Shown here: positions 1-7,576 of the stretch, in pieces
How the letters are laid out: every line of letters starts with the position of its first letter
Position numbering within the stretch: the first letter of the stretch is position 1
Origin: Methylomonas koyamae
GTDB lineage: Bacteria; Pseudomonadota; Gammaproteobacteria; Methylococcales; Methylomonadaceae
Assembly: GCF_006483455.1 (NCBI RefSeq)
Contig: NZ_PPPU01000006.1
Coordinates: forward strand, 124,001-188,000
Direction: 5' to 3'
Length of the DNA stretch: 64,000 nucleotides
Notes under the pieces: model-generated
Seen by the model: only the letters and a program-made list of their open reading frames with translations
Database searches by the model: none
What the model was told of the DNA's origin: nothing
Made by a program: the position numbers and the translations under genes

Positions 1-371
1 TCGGCCTGGCGGCGAATGTTGGTGATCTGCCGGCTGGACAGGTTGAATTGCCGGGCCTGGCGGTTGATGCTGTCGCGGTGAGCGGTGGCGATAATCGCCG
101 CATTGCGGCTCAGATTGAACAGCTTGTCGGCCTTGGGGCACCAAAATCGGCGGTCGGCATCCAGATGCGGCTCCAGCACGGATGCCATGCGCTGCAATTC
201 CTCCGGAGTCAGCCCCAGCGCCACCGATTTGTATTTGGGGATTTCCACATTGACGCCGCCGTGGTCGCGCAGCCATTCCTGGGCGCGGACGAACCCGAGC
301 GCGCGCACGATCGCCCGCAACACGGGCGGCAGCGTGGCTAACAGTTCGGGGGCGACGTCGGGGAAATCCAT
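1..371 (-). CDS. mor: Mor-family transcriptional activator (partial)
   Basis: Partial gene of at least 123 codons, cut by the left window edge. Mor of phage Mu activates middle/late transcription after the early operon has run. The translation begins MDFPDVAPELLATLPPVL, carries the family-like stretch LGLTPEELQRMASVLEP in the middle, and ends in a helix-turn-helix-like segment (INRQARQFNLSSRQITNIRRQ without its last residue). It is the last visible gene of the leftward early cluster and starts 2 bp beyond the gemA stop, as expected for a Mu-like early operon. The C-terminal end cannot be seen. A C-protein-like activator of the same superfamily is the main alternative. Confidence 0.8.
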   Translation of the reverse strand, partial: MDFPDVAPELLATLPPVLRAIVRALGFVRAQEWLRDHGGVNVEIPKYKSVALGLTPEELQRMASVLEPHLDADRRFWCPKADKLFNLSRNAAIIATAHRDSINRQARQFNLSSRQITNIRRQA

Positions 372-373
372 TT

Positions 374-823
374 CTATCTAGCCATCCAGGCTTTGAGTGC
401 TTCGATAATGGCCTGCCGCTCCGTGTCGGTCAGGCTGTCCAGGTCGGGTACGTTGTGGGCGGTTTGTCTAGCGCAAAAGGCCAGCAGCGCCGGGCGAGAG
501 GCGTTGGCGATTTTGCCCGCCTTGCCCAGATTGCCCCATAGCTTAACGATCAGACCGATCTGCGGCGATACGGCTTTAGTGCTATTGCCGCCGGCATTGT
601 AGGTTTTCCGCCGTGGCCAGCCGCGGGCGGCATAGTCGTCCAGCACGTTAGCCAGTTGCGGCACGTTCAGCGTTTTGGCGCTGATATGGCCATTGTGCTC
701 GGTCGCGCCGTGACGGGCGAGTAAGGTGCGGTGCATGTCGTCGTCCCAACCGGGCAGGTGCTTCTCTGCCCAGCTTTTGGCGATGCCGACCAGCTTGATG
801 TAGTGCGCCAGCAAATCAGCCAT
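374..823 (-). CDS. gemA: GemA/gp16 family phage regulatory protein
   Basis: 149-aa protein of the Mu gp16/GemA (DUF1018) family, a Mu early gene product reported to affect host gene expression and DNA topology. The N-terminus (IKLVGIAKSWAEKHLPGWDDD, with the recognisable WDDDMHRTLL that follows) and the long basic middle with helical C-terminus fit the family in size and layout. It lies between a 57-aa ORF (8-bp overlap upstream) and mor, the classical Mu early order. The start at 823 is the first ATG of the conserved region. Its molecular function in this phage is unknown; the family assignment is from sequence pattern and context. Confidence 0.8.
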   Translation of the reverse strand: MADLLAHYIKLVGIAKSWAEKHLPGWDDDMHRTLLARHGATEHNGHISAKTLNVPQLANVLDDYAARGWPRRKTYNAGGNSTKAVSPQIGLIVKLWGNLGKAGKIANASRPALLAFCARQTAHNVPDLDSLTDTERQAIIEALKAWMAR

Positions 824-989
824 GAGCGGCCTCCCGATCGTAGCGCTGAGCTTCCAGCTCGTCGGCCTCGTCTTCGGCTTTGGCCGATTCGGACATCAAC
901 CGGTTGTAATCGACCATGCTGTCCGCGTTGCGCGCGGCATCGGCCAGATGCCGGGCGCGATCGCGGAGTTGGCGGATACGGGCGTCCAT
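816..989 (-). CDS. 57-aa phage early protein, hypothetical
   Basis: Short gene of 57 codons starting MDARIRQLRDRARHLADAAR and rich in Arg, Ala, Asp and Glu, probably a single long helix or short coiled coil. Its ATG overlaps the TAA stop of the Gam gene (TAATG) and its stop overlaps the start of gemA by 8 bp. That tight coupling on both sides is the best evidence that it is translated. I recognise no family. The bias to charged heptad-like residues suggests a small regulatory or structural helper, but no function can be assigned. Confidence 0.6.
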   Translation of the reverse strand: MDARIRQLRDRARHLADAARNADSMVDYNRLMSESAKAEDEADELEAQRYDREAAHG

Positions 990-1498
990 TACGCAATGTC
1001 CTGTTCGAACGGCACGACGGCAAAATCTTCCACACCGGTATTGATGGTGATCCCGGCAATACCTTGTACGGCCTTCGGTTCGGCCAACACCGCTTCTTTG
1101 TTAAGCTCGTCCTTGGTGCGAATAAAGCGCGACAGGCCAAGATTGCGTAAGGTTTCCAGCACCTTGTCGACAGCCCGCACGCTGACGCTGGGCGGACGCT
1201 GCCGCCAGCTGACTTCGCCGGTGATCAGGTTGGCGGTCTTGCCGCCGTCCTTGCACAATTCAGCGCGGTTGGCTTCACACCAGGTTTGAATACCATTTAA
1301 CAGGGCGTCGATCTTGGTTTTTAACGCCTCGATATGCACTTTGCGGCTGTCAGTAATTTTGGCGATTTCGTCGTTGATCTCGGTTTCGATGCGAGTCAAT
1401 TCGCGCTGTGCCAAACCCAGCTCACAGATGGCGGCCTGGGTTTGTTCTTTGGTTTGGCAGGCATAAGTCGCTGCGGGGGCTTTAATGCGTTTGGCCAT
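989..1498 (-). CDS. gam: Host-nuclease inhibitor Gam family protein
   Basis: 169-aa Gam-like protein. Mu Gam binds the ends of double-stranded DNA as a dimer and protects phage DNA from exonucleases such as RecBCD; it is related to bacterial Ku. The long helical N-terminal half (about residues 20-75, ELGLAQRELTRIETEINDEI and following) is the expected coiled coil. The LITGEVSWRQRPPSV segment near residue 92 is the typical Gam core, and length matches the family (about 170 aa). It starts with ATG and its stop is fused to the next gene (TAATG). It lies in the early leftward operon as in Mu. Confidence 0.87.
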   Translation of the reverse strand: MAKRIKAPAATYACQTKEQTQAAICELGLAQRELTRIETEINDEIAKITDSRKVHIEALKTKIDALLNGIQTWCEANRAELCKDGGKTANLITGEVSWRQRPPSVSVRAVDKVLETLRNLGLSRFIRTKDELNKEAVLAEPKAVQGIAGITINTGVEDFAVVPFEQDIA

Positions 1499-1522
1499 GT
1501 GTGGCTCCTATGTTTCATGATA

Positions 1523-1600
1523 CGTAGGCTGGGTTAAACAACGTGCAACCCAGCGTTGATTGCGTTGTGCTGGGTTTCGCTTTGCTCTACCCAGCCTACG
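1523..1600. repeat. Palindromic dispersed repeat, copy A
   Basis: A 78-bp element with perfect 12-bp inverted ends (CGTAGGCTGGGT / ACCCAGCCTACG) and a second, inner inverted pair (AACCCAGC / GCTGGGTT), so it can form a long imperfect hairpin. It sits in the gap between gam and the next phage gene. The same ends and core recur at 22325-22401, and a short form lies in the uracil-DNA glycosylase gene at 43621-43655. It resembles REP/BIME-like extragenic elements. Its presence inside a prophage shows it is mobile or recombinogenic on the time scale of phage integration. Confidence 0.8.
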
Positions 1601-2159
1601 AGGTGTCATTTGGCGCCACCGGGCCTTTCCAGCCGGCCGGCGGCTTGCTCTTGGTTTTGGTTTGTGCCTGGGCGGCGAGACTGACCACCGACACCGGCGC
1701 ACCGGCCACATTGCTGCGATTGCGCTGTTGCTCGATTTTGTCTTGCTCCAGCTTGGCGGCCGCCCGCTCGCCGCGGCCGGCGATCATGCTCAGCAGATAG
1801 CCGTTGGATTTGAGGGGCAGCACTAACGATTCGGGGCGGTTGACCACCAGCTTCATCATCTCCGCTTCCCAAATCGCTGCCGGCGCCGAATAGGCGATGC
1901 CGTTGCGCTTGATCTGCGCGTCTTTGATCAGCGGCACCAATTCTTTGGTGAGGGCCAAACGCCTGGACCAGCGCAGTTCCTGCTTCAACGGCTTGAACAG
2001 CTCCAGGTAGCGCAGCAGCGCACCGACCAGGCTGATCGGCAGGCCGTTGAGTAAACCGGTCCATTCGTTGCCGGCCGCCACTTCCAGCGCCTGGACGATA
2101 TCGACGTCCTTGCCGCAGTAGGGGCATGGCACGGCGCAGGCGTTGCTCACAGGCGGCAC
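1596..2159 (-). CDS. Phage protein with N-terminal zinc-ribbon-like motif
   Basis: 187-aa protein of the early phage operon. Near residue 12 it has a CPYCGK knuckle, a single CxxC and so only half of a usual zinc ribbon. The middle part is helical and basic (LVGALLRYLELFKPLKQELRW). The C-terminal 50 residues are low-complexity, Gln/Ala/Lys rich. I do not recognise a named family; proteins with a CPYCGxxD start are common in this slot of Mu-like phages. A role in nucleic-acid binding is inference from the cysteine motif and charge. It overlaps the next upstream gene by 13 bp. Confidence 0.65.
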   Translation of the reverse strand: MPPVSNACAVPCPYCGKDVDIVQALEVAAGNEWTGLLNGLPISLVGALLRYLELFKPLKQELRWSRRLALTKELVPLIKDAQIKRNGIAYSAPAAIWEAEMMKLVVNRPESLVLPLKSNGYLLSMIAGRGERAAAKLEQDKIEQQRNRSNVAGAPVSVVSLAAQAQTKTKSKPPAGWKGPVAPNDTS

Positions 2160-2419
2160 TCCAGGCCGGCGACGCCAATCACCGGCGCGGCCAGCCAGTG
2201 ATACAGCACAATGCCGGCGGTGATAGCGGCAATCACCGCCGTGGCGCAGGCGGTAAACAGCTGCCAGTCTCGTTGCCGCAACTCCGCATGCTGTTCATCA
2301 ATAATTTTGTTTAACGCGACGATCTGTTGGCTGGCATCTGATGAGCGCCGTTGTTGATAGGCCGCCATCAGGTCGTTGCGAATCTCGTCGACATTGCGGC
2401 GCTGAGGGTTGCGTTGCAT
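2147..2419 (-). CDS. Small phage membrane protein, hypothetical
   Basis: 90-aa protein with a charged N-terminal half containing a short helical segment (residues about 10-50) and one strong transmembrane segment near residues 55-78 (FTACATAVIAAITAGIVLY). It overlaps the downstream zinc-ribbon gene by 13 bp, which argues for translation in the early operon. No family is recognised. The single C-terminal anchor with a cytoplasmic helical domain is the only structural statement that can be made. Confidence 0.6.
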   Translation of the reverse strand: MQRNPQRRNVDEIRNDLMAAYQQRRSSDASQQIVALNKIIDEQHAELRQRDWQLFTACATAVIAAITAGIVLYHWLAAPVIGVAGLECRL

Positions 2420-2427
2420 GGGGCCTC

Positions 2428-2622
2428 CTAATGCAGATGTTGATTTTTCGGTACCGATTTGCCGTATTGCGGATGGCGCTTCAGGTATTGGTTGACGTTT
2501 TCGAACATGGCCGCGCCCAGGATCTCGGCCGGCGTGTTCACTTCCCCCGGGCCGGAAACGTCCGACCGTTTAATCTCCACGCCGTCGTCGGTGTCGCGGA
2601 GGGTGATGATGACAATGCTCAT
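2428..2622 (-). CDS. 64-aa phage protein, hypothetical
   Basis: Small protein beginning MSIVIITLRDTDDGVEI and followed by a polar region (SDVSGPGEVNTPAEILGAAM). It overlaps the upstream 68-aa gene by 4 bp (ATGA) and is followed closely by the 90-aa membrane protein, so it belongs to the early operon. The first residues look like a beta strand pair. I do not recognise a family and assign no function. Confidence 0.6.
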   Translation of the reverse strand: MSIVIITLRDTDDGVEIKRSDVSGPGEVNTPAEILGAAMFENVNQYLKRHPQYGKSVPKNQHLH

Positions 2623-2825
2623 TGGCTGGTCTCCCGTGCGATGGCGGCGTCAATGGCCGCATCTAATTCATCGCCGCTCAAAACCAAGTTTTCCGGGGTT
2701 TGGCCGGCGAAAATGCCGCCTTGGGCGATGGCGTCCAAGTTGCGTTCTCTTAGGAAGGCGTAGCGCTTGGCATAGACGATCAACTCGGCGACAGAAAAGT
2801 CTTCAACTTTGATTAGTGACGGCAT
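2619..2825 (-). CDS. 68-aa phage protein, hypothetical
   Basis: Start chosen at the ATG at 2825 because a strong ribosome binding site (TAGGAGG) lies 5 bases upstream; the upstream in-frame extension to 2855 has none. The protein begins MPSLIKVEDFSVAELIVYAK and ends in an acidic helix (SGDELDAAIDAAIARETSQ). It lies immediately downstream of the MuB-like ATPase gene. No family recognised. Confidence 0.65.
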   Translation of the reverse strand: MPSLIKVEDFSVAELIVYAKRYAFLRERNLDAIAQGGIFAGQTPENLVLSGDELDAAIDAAIARETSQ

Positions 2826-2833
2826 GGTTCCTC

Positions 2834-3772
2834 CTACGCAACCGATTGCAGGCACAACGCCTGTTTGGCCACCGCATCCACCAGCGCCACGTTCAGCTCG
2901 CGGTTGCCGCGGAATTGCTGGATCGCGGCTACCAAGCCCTCGATCAGCATCCGTGCAGAGCCTTTGCTATAGGCATACAGGCGCTTGACCACCTCGTCGC
3001 TGACGTCCTCGTCGCCGAACGCGGCCTGGGTCAATGCGGCGGCATCGTCGGCGGTGATGCCCTTGACAGTTTCCGGCCAGAAGCCGGTGCGGCTGCGGAT
3101 TTGGTCGAACTGGCCGTGGGCCGGGCGAATCAGGCCGGTAAGGTGTTCGGTGCCGGCTAGCACGATGCCGATGTTGGCCAGGTCGCGCAGCCGGCGCAGG
3201 GTGTGCAGCACGTGCGGTGTCAAGGTGTCGGCTTCATCGACGATCAACAGGCTGTCGGTGTTCTGCAGGCTGCTGATGACGGCCTGAAACTTGTCGTCGA
3301 TGCTGCCTTTGCCCTCGTAGCCGGCCACGGTGCGGGCCAGCAGCTTGATCAGGCTTTGCACGGTCATGGTCGGCGTGGCCTCGATTAAGTAAGTGTTGGG
3401 TGTGGTGCGCTGGTAATGCTTGACGGCAAAGGTCTTGCCGGTGCCGACGAAGGCGCTCAATACTGCGAAGTTGCGGTAGCGACGGGCCATTTGGCAGGCG
3501 GTCAACGCCAGGCGGAACACGCTGGTTTCCACCGGCGCCACGGTATCGCTGGCGGTGTCGTCGGCGTGTTTCATGGCGTTGGCGACGTTGACCAGCATCT
3601 TGCTGGGGCTGGTGGCATAACTGCCACCCAGGATTTGGCTCAGCGTGCTGGCCGAGACGCGGGCCAGCCTGGCCAGGGCCGCTTGTTTGTAGTCGCGCTC
3701 GGATAGCCAGCCTTTGATCTGTTCGATCAGGGCGATATCGTCCGGCGTGTAGTGTTGGGGGTAGTTGCTCAT
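2834..3772 (-). CDS. MuB-like AAA+ ATPase, DNA transposition target protein
   Basis: 312-aa homologue of Mu B, the ATPase that binds target DNA, recruits and activates the transposase and gives target immunity. The N-terminal about 75 residues form a helix-turn-helix domain (KQAALARLARVSASTLSQIL), as in Mu B. The AAA+ core follows with Walker A FVGTGKTFAVK (near residue 110) and Walker B LLIVDEAD (near residue 175). The C-terminal 80 residues fit the Mu B C-terminal helical domain. Its start overlaps the stop of the 113-aa gene by 4 bp, and it follows the transposase as in Mu. Length matches Mu B (312 aa). Confidence 0.9.
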   Translation of the reverse strand: MSNYPQHYTPDDIALIEQIKGWLSERDYKQAALARLARVSASTLSQILGGSYATSPSKMLVNVANAMKHADDTASDTVAPVETSVFRLALTACQMARRYRNFAVLSAFVGTGKTFAVKHYQRTTPNTYLIEATPTMTVQSLIKLLARTVAGYEGKGSIDDKFQAVISSLQNTDSLLIVDEADTLTPHVLHTLRRLRDLANIGIVLAGTEHLTGLIRPAHGQFDQIRSRTGFWPETVKGITADDAAALTQAAFGDEDVSDEVVKRLYAYSKGSARMLIEGLVAAIQQFRGNRELNVALVDAVAKQALCLQSVA

Positions 3773-4110
3773 AGGAACACCCGGCCTTCTGCGTCGCGCA
3801 GGGTGTCCAAAAACAAATCAAACTGACGATTAAAATGCGTGAAATCGATTGGCTGTATTGCCGCCAGAAAGTGTTTGTCCAGGCGATGAATAAACAGCTC
3901 AATCAGTCCTTTAAGAAGTGCAGTTAACTGATATTCATGCGATTGATCGGGAAGGCCTTTGAACGTCAATGCGGTTTCGCATCCAATATCGATTACCTCT
4001 AATGTCCTGACGTCAACATTGAAAACTATCCACAATTCTGAAAGATTCAGCTGCTTCTCAAGGTGCTGTTTACACCTCATCGCATGGGTAAATTTGATGT
4101 CATTGCTCAT
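3769..4110 (-). CDS. 113-aa hypothetical protein inserted between MuA and MuB genes
   Basis: Protein of 113 residues with no family I recognise. It is visibly more AT-rich than the transposase and MuB genes around it. Features: a short basic N-terminus, alternating hydrophobic strands (ELWIVFNVDVRTLEVIDIG) and a helical C-terminal half (LLKGLIELFIHRLDKHFL). It overlaps MuB by 4 bp (ATGA) and starts 9 bp after the transposase stop, so it is translated within the same operon. In Mu itself A and B are adjacent, so this looks like an acquired gene. Confidence 0.65.
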   Translation of the reverse strand: MSNDIKFTHAMRCKQHLEKQLNLSELWIVFNVDVRTLEVIDIGCETALTFKGLPDQSHEYQLTALLKGLIELFIHRLDKHFLAAIQPIDFTHFNRQFDLFLDTLRDAEGRVFL

Positions 4111-4119
4111 TTTTGTTAC

Positions 4120-5784
4120 CTACTCAAAGTTAAAAAGATCAATCTCAATGGTTTCCGGCAGGGCCGGCGTGCTGTCCAACAGGGTTTGCGCCTCGCTGGC
4201 GACGGCGTCGGCGTCGATGACCAGGCCGGCGCGGGCGTTGAGTTCGTCCACCTTGCGCTGCAAGCGTTTGCGCTGGTCTTCCACCCGCTTGTCGTGGCGT
4301 TCTTCCAGGCGGTTTTTGTCCACCGCGTCGACGGCGTTGATCAAATGCGCATCGCAGATCCAGCGACCGTCCTGGGTGCGGATGACAGCGACGCTGTTGT
4401 CCATCAGGTCGTATTCCAGCACTACTTGCAGGTGGTTGTAGGCATGCAGGTCCGGATGGCCGTATTGGCGCTTGTTGTGGGTGATGCTGGCCCGGCGAAC
4501 GGTCAGCACCACCGCCTGGCGCTTCATTTCCAGCAGGTCGGCATGCGGCGGCAGCGGCGACAACTCGCCCCACACCTGGGCGCGGCTGACGTGCTTGTTC
4601 TCCGGGTGCTGACGTTGCACGTAGCGGGCGATCCAGGCGTTAAAGGCGTCTGCGAACTCCATCAATGTGGGAGGTTGCAACTTGCCACTTTTGACGGCTT
4701 TGATGGTTTCGGCGCGGACCTCGTCGCACATGTCGTCGCCGCAGTAAAACGCCGGCCGCCAGGCTTTCAGAAAGTCGCGCTTCACTTCCACAAAGAAACG
4801 TTCGATCCAGCCTTTGCCGTGCGGGTTGCCGGGTATGGCATGAATCACTTCGATGTTGTGGCGGGCGTAAAAGCCGGTCATGTCGTCGCTCATCAGCTTG
4901 TTTTTATGACCAGAACCGTTGTCCACATAGAGAAACAGGGGCACGTGGTTCCAGCGGGCGAAAGTTTCCGCCCACAAGTTCTGCACGGCCGTGGTGCCTT
5001 CGTGCTCGTCGGCCCGCCAGCCCACGATAAAGCGGCTGCGCAGATCCATCGCTACGGTCAGCTCGGGCCGCCAAGGAAACTTGCCGTCGATCGGGTTGAC
5101 CAGGTAAATGTCGGCCATGTAACCGTCGGCAACGTACACGTCGCCCGGCAAAGCGCGCTCGGTGCAGCGGCGGATGTAAGCCTTCTCGGTCAAGCGGTAC
5201 AGCTTGCGACCAATCCGCGCCGGGCTGTGGCGGCCGAGCATGGCTGGGACGCTGTTGAGATAGCCGCGCACCTGGTCGTAGGTGCAGGCAAAGCCTTCCA
5301 CCTCGGCCAGTTGCCGCCAGACCACCGACATTTCTGGCTGGCTGGGCTGGTTGTAATACTCCAGCGCCGGCCCCCACCAGGCCGGTTGTTCGGTGACGAC
5401 GCGGCCCTTGTGTTGTTCCAACAGATCGACTCTACCGCCGCCGGCTTTGACCACCTTCAACCATTCGAACAACACGCTGCGGGTCGGCGCAGCGCGGTTA
5501 GCTTTGGCGGCCGTCTTCATCGCGTTTTGCAGGTACGGATGCAGCGCGCCGGTTTCCGCGCGGGCCAGCAAGGTTTCGATGGCTTTGTTGGCGCTAAACC
5601 CGTTGCGCTCCATGTCCAGATTGGTGTTGACGATATCGAACCGCGCCGTAGCGACCGCGCGCTGGCTGTCGTTGGCCTCTTTCCAAGGGTCGCGCTGGCG
5701 TAGCGCGATGACCTGGGCAGTGGGGCGCACGGCGGGGCTGTTATCGGCCATCTGTTGTACGAGTGGATTGGCGTTGCGGCGCAT
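4120..5784 (-). CDS. MuA-like DDE transposase
   Basis: 554-aa transposase that would cut and join the prophage ends during integration and replicative transposition. The N-terminal region (to about residue 190) is helical and DNA-binding. The integrase core follows with the three acidic residues visible in GDVYVADGYMADIYL (D), FLYVDNGSGHKN (D) and HGKGWIERFFVEVKRDF (E). The C-terminal part matches the Mu transposase beta-barrel and basic tail, which contacts MuB (RLEERHDKRVEDQRKRLQRK). It is somewhat shorter than Mu A (663 aa), as in BcepMu-type phages. All catalytic residues seem present, so the protein could be active. Start at 5784 is the first ATG. Confidence 0.93.
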   Translation of the reverse strand: MRRNANPLVQQMADNSPAVRPTAQVIALRQRDPWKEANDSQRAVATARFDIVNTNLDMERNGFSANKAIETLLARAETGALHPYLQNAMKTAAKANRAAPTRSVLFEWLKVVKAGGGRVDLLEQHKGRVVTEQPAWWGPALEYYNQPSQPEMSVVWRQLAEVEGFACTYDQVRGYLNSVPAMLGRHSPARIGRKLYRLTEKAYIRRCTERALPGDVYVADGYMADIYLVNPIDGKFPWRPELTVAMDLRSRFIVGWRADEHEGTTAVQNLWAETFARWNHVPLFLYVDNGSGHKNKLMSDDMTGFYARHNIEVIHAIPGNPHGKGWIERFFVEVKRDFLKAWRPAFYCGDDMCDEVRAETIKAVKSGKLQPPTLMEFADAFNAWIARYVQRQHPENKHVSRAQVWGELSPLPPHADLLEMKRQAVVLTVRRASITHNKRQYGHPDLHAYNHLQVVLEYDLMDNSVAVIRTQDGRWICDAHLINAVDAVDKNRLEERHDKRVEDQRKRLQRKVDELNARAGLVIDADAVASEAQTLLDSTPALPETIEIDLFNFE

Positions 5785-5796
5785 GGCTCATGCCCT

Positions 5797-6867
5797 CTAT
5801 TTGTCCTTTTTGCTCGGCCGACCTGGGCGGTTGGGGCGTGCATCTTCCCGCTTGGCTTTGGCCGCTTCGTGCTTGCGCTCAATCAACGGGTAATCCAGCA
5901 GCCAGCGCTGCGCCTCGTCGTCGGTCAGCATGTGCTTGCTGGTGATGGTGTGGGGCAAATCAGCATGGTGCACGTGCTGGACAATATGCCCAATTACCGC
6001 AGCCGCGCGGGCGGCGATAACGTTGGCCGTTACCCACAGTTGTTCAATACGAAGGTCTTTTTCAGCCACTTCCATATCGTTCAACTGCTCGTTAAACACC
6101 GCTTGCAGGCTGTTTAACGCCACTTCGCATTCGGCTTGGTACGCCAAGCACTCTTCGCGGACGGTGTGAGTTTTCCAATGGAACTCGTAGTCGCGGTTGT
6201 CGCGCTGCTTGAATTTGTTGATCAGGGCGTCACGGTGCTCGACCTCGGCGTTCAGTTGCTGGTTGCGCCGCTCGGCGGCTTTCAGCAAATCGCGCAGTTG
6301 GTCGTAGGTCATTGTTTCGGCTTCGTCGAGAATGTCCTTACCGCTCTCTGCCGCTTGGTCAATCACTTCCTGCGGCATTTTTGCCAGCAACAACACCGGC
6401 TTTTTGCCGAGTTTCAGCATCTGTGCGCGCTTGGCGTTCGGCAGGCGGCTAAAGAACTTGGCGATGCGGATGGCCTCGTACACCCGCTCTTTCGCGAGGC
6501 CTGCTCCTTCAATCCATTCGATAAAGGTACCGAGTGCGCCGCGGCGCACTACCTCGTCGTCACTATCGTCCTGTGCGCCGGCGGCGGCCTTGATAGACTC
6601 TTGAGCCGCCCAAAATGCGAAGCCGGCGCGGCAGGTATGCAGCACACTGCGATTCAGTTCTTCAATGCCGGCTTGAAACAGCTCTTCAGACGATAAGCCG
6701 TTGATGCCGAATTCGCTCAGACACTCCGCCAACTGACTATCCAACGCTCCAGCGATTGCGCCGTCGACTAAAACGCCGTGTTGGGTTGTCGGCATTTTGA
6801 TGTTTCCAGCGACTACGTCACTAACGCTGGGCAATCCGATACCCAAATCGATTTCTTGCTCAGACAT
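5797..6867 (-). CDS. Phage early protein of 356 aa, hypothetical
   Basis: The start at 6867 is preferred over the in-frame ATG at 6882 because a GAGGAG ribosome binding site lies upstream and the downstream sequence is MSEQEIDLGIG. The middle of the protein is a long charged helix likely to form a coiled coil (about residues 185-225). The C-terminus is very basic (KRKHEAAKAKRED-like, ending RPNRPGRPSKKDK). The central part (residues about 95-180) resembles helical DNA-binding segments of replication/partition proteins, but I cannot name a family. It lies between the Ner-like gene and the transposase, a slot occupied by BcepMu-type phage early proteins. Confidence 0.7.
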   Translation of the reverse strand: MSEQEIDLGIGLPSVSDVVAGNIKMPTTQHGVLVDGAIAGALDSQLAECLSEFGINGLSSEELFQAGIEELNRSVLHTCRAGFAFWAAQESIKAAAGAQDDSDDEVVRRGALGTFIEWIEGAGLAKERVYEAIRIAKFFSRLPNAKRAQMLKLGKKPVLLLAKMPQEVIDQAAESGKDILDEAETMTYDQLRDLLKAAERRNQQLNAEVEHRDALINKFKQRDNRDYEFHWKTHTVREECLAYQAECEVALNSLQAVFNEQLNDMEVAEKDLRIEQLWVTANVIAARAAAVIGHIVQHVHHADLPHTITSKHMLTDDEAQRWLLDYPLIERKHEAAKAKREDARPNRPGRPSKKDK

Positions 6868-7063
6868 TGCCGGTCTCCTCAATCAGCTTGTTCAATTTCT
6901 CCGCAATTTCGCGGCCCTGCCCAAAGTGCGCGCGACTGGTGCCGCGAATGACATTGGAGGCATTGCGGTAGCCGTATCCTTGGTCTTTCGCCCATTGCTT
7001 GAGCGTGCTACCGCGTTTTCGCAGCGCGTGTAGCGCCGCGTCTCTATCGACTGCTGCTGACAT
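6860..7063 (-). CDS. Ner/BcepMu gp16-like DNA-binding early regulator
   Basis: 67-aa helix-turn-helix protein. The segment ALRKRGSTLKQWAKDQGYGYRNASNVIRG-like (written here in parts: STLKQWAKDQGYGYRN, ASNVIRGTSRAHFGQGREIA) is the typical HTH of the BcepMu gp16 / Nlp family. The start at 7063 is chosen because CGGAGC lies 8 bases upstream; earlier in-frame ATGs at 7099 and 7111 would place the start inside the operator. In Mu, Ner is the first early gene and represses the early and repressor promoters, and this gene has the same place: first of the leftward early cluster, divergent from the repressor. Confidence 0.8.
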   Translation of the reverse strand: MSAAVDRDAALHALRKRGSTLKQWAKDQGYGYRNASNVIRGTSRAHFGQGREIAEKLNKLIEETGNV

Positions 7064-7102
7064 GTGATAAGCTCCGTTGTGTAATTCAGTCGCGTACATT
7101 GT

Positions 7103-7120
7103 GGTACTCATTTGAGTACC
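7103..7120. promoter_or_regulatory. Phage switch operator O1 (perfect palindrome)
   Basis: GGTACTCATTTGAGTACC is a perfect 8+2+8 palindrome in the 81-bp gap between the divergent Ner-like and repressor genes. Related sites lie at 7136-7153 (13 of 18 matches, covering the repressor start codon) and 7517-7534 (15 of 18, inside the repressor coding sequence). The position and repeat pattern fit operators of the lysis/lysogeny switch. Which protein binds it is inference. Confidence 0.75.
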
Positions 7121-7135
7121 TGTCAACTCTTTTTT

Positions 7136-7153
7136 GGTATTCGTATGAGTAAT
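7136..7153. promoter_or_regulatory. Phage switch operator O2 (degenerate)
   Basis: GGTATTCGTATGAGTAAT matches the O1 palindrome at 13 of 18 positions and overlaps the ATG of the repressor gene (7145). Binding here would block repressor synthesis, a common arrangement for autoregulation. Weaker evidence than O1. Confidence 0.45.
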
Positions 7154-7576
7154 TTTGGTGATCGATTGAAGGAAGAGCGGGAGCGTCTGCAACTGAGTCA
7201 AAGTGCATTCGGAGACATCGGCGGCGTGCGCAAACAAGCGCAGTTGCATTACGAGAAAGGGGAACGTTTTCCGGATTCGAATTACCTGGCGGCAATCGCT
7301 AACAGCGGGGTGGATGTTGCCTATGTATTGACCGGACAACGCACGCAGAATGCGGCCGTGACGCCAATGGAGGTCGCGCTGCTGGACAATTACCGGCATA
7401 GCGCGCGCGATGTGCAACTGGGTGTCAGCAAACTATTAGCAGAGACCGGCAGAGCGGTCGACCGGGCAAACTCTTTGGCTCAGTACCCGGAGCTCCCGAT
7501 CTCAGGTTTAGGGCTGGGTACTCATTCGAGTGCTGTGCATAGCGAAGGCTTTGCCGGCGAGGGTAATGGAATATGA
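7145..7576 (+). CDS. XRE-family prophage repressor
   Basis: 143-aa repressor with an N-terminal XRE helix-turn-helix: FGDRLKEERERLQLSQSAFG, then GGVRKQAQLHYEKGERFPDS and LAAIANSGVDVAYVLTG, the classic repressor layout. The C-terminal half is short and helical (LLDNYRHSARDVQLGVSKLL) and has no LexA-type S24 peptidase, so induction by RecA cleavage is not expected. The start at 7145 (ATG AGT AAT) is chosen over the TTG at 7112 because it begins exactly at the conserved domain. It is divergent from the Ner-like gene and overlaps the next gene by 4 bp (ATGA), so the cargo downstream is likely expressed in the lysogen. Confidence 0.87.
   Translation: MSNFGDRLKEERERLQLSQSAFGDIGGVRKQAQLHYEKGERFPDSNYLAAIANSGVDVAYVLTGQRTQNAAVTPMEVALLDNYRHSARDVQLGVSKLLAETGRAVDRANSLAQYPELPISGLGLGTHSSAVHSEGFAGEGNGI
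7517..7534. promoter_or_regulatory. Intragenic operator-like site O3
   Basis: GGTACTCATTCGAGTGCT matches O1 at 15 of 18 positions and keeps most of its dyad. It lies near the 3' end of the repressor coding sequence, upstream of the cargo genes. It could be an auxiliary repressor site controlling the cargo or allowing looping to O1. This is inference from sequence similarity only. Confidence 0.5.

Noticed and set aside
4063-5703. 546-codon open frame on the plus strand
   Set aside because: It lies opposite the MuA transposase gene, whose DDE motifs and operon context are clear. Its translation has no motif and is a composition effect of high GC.
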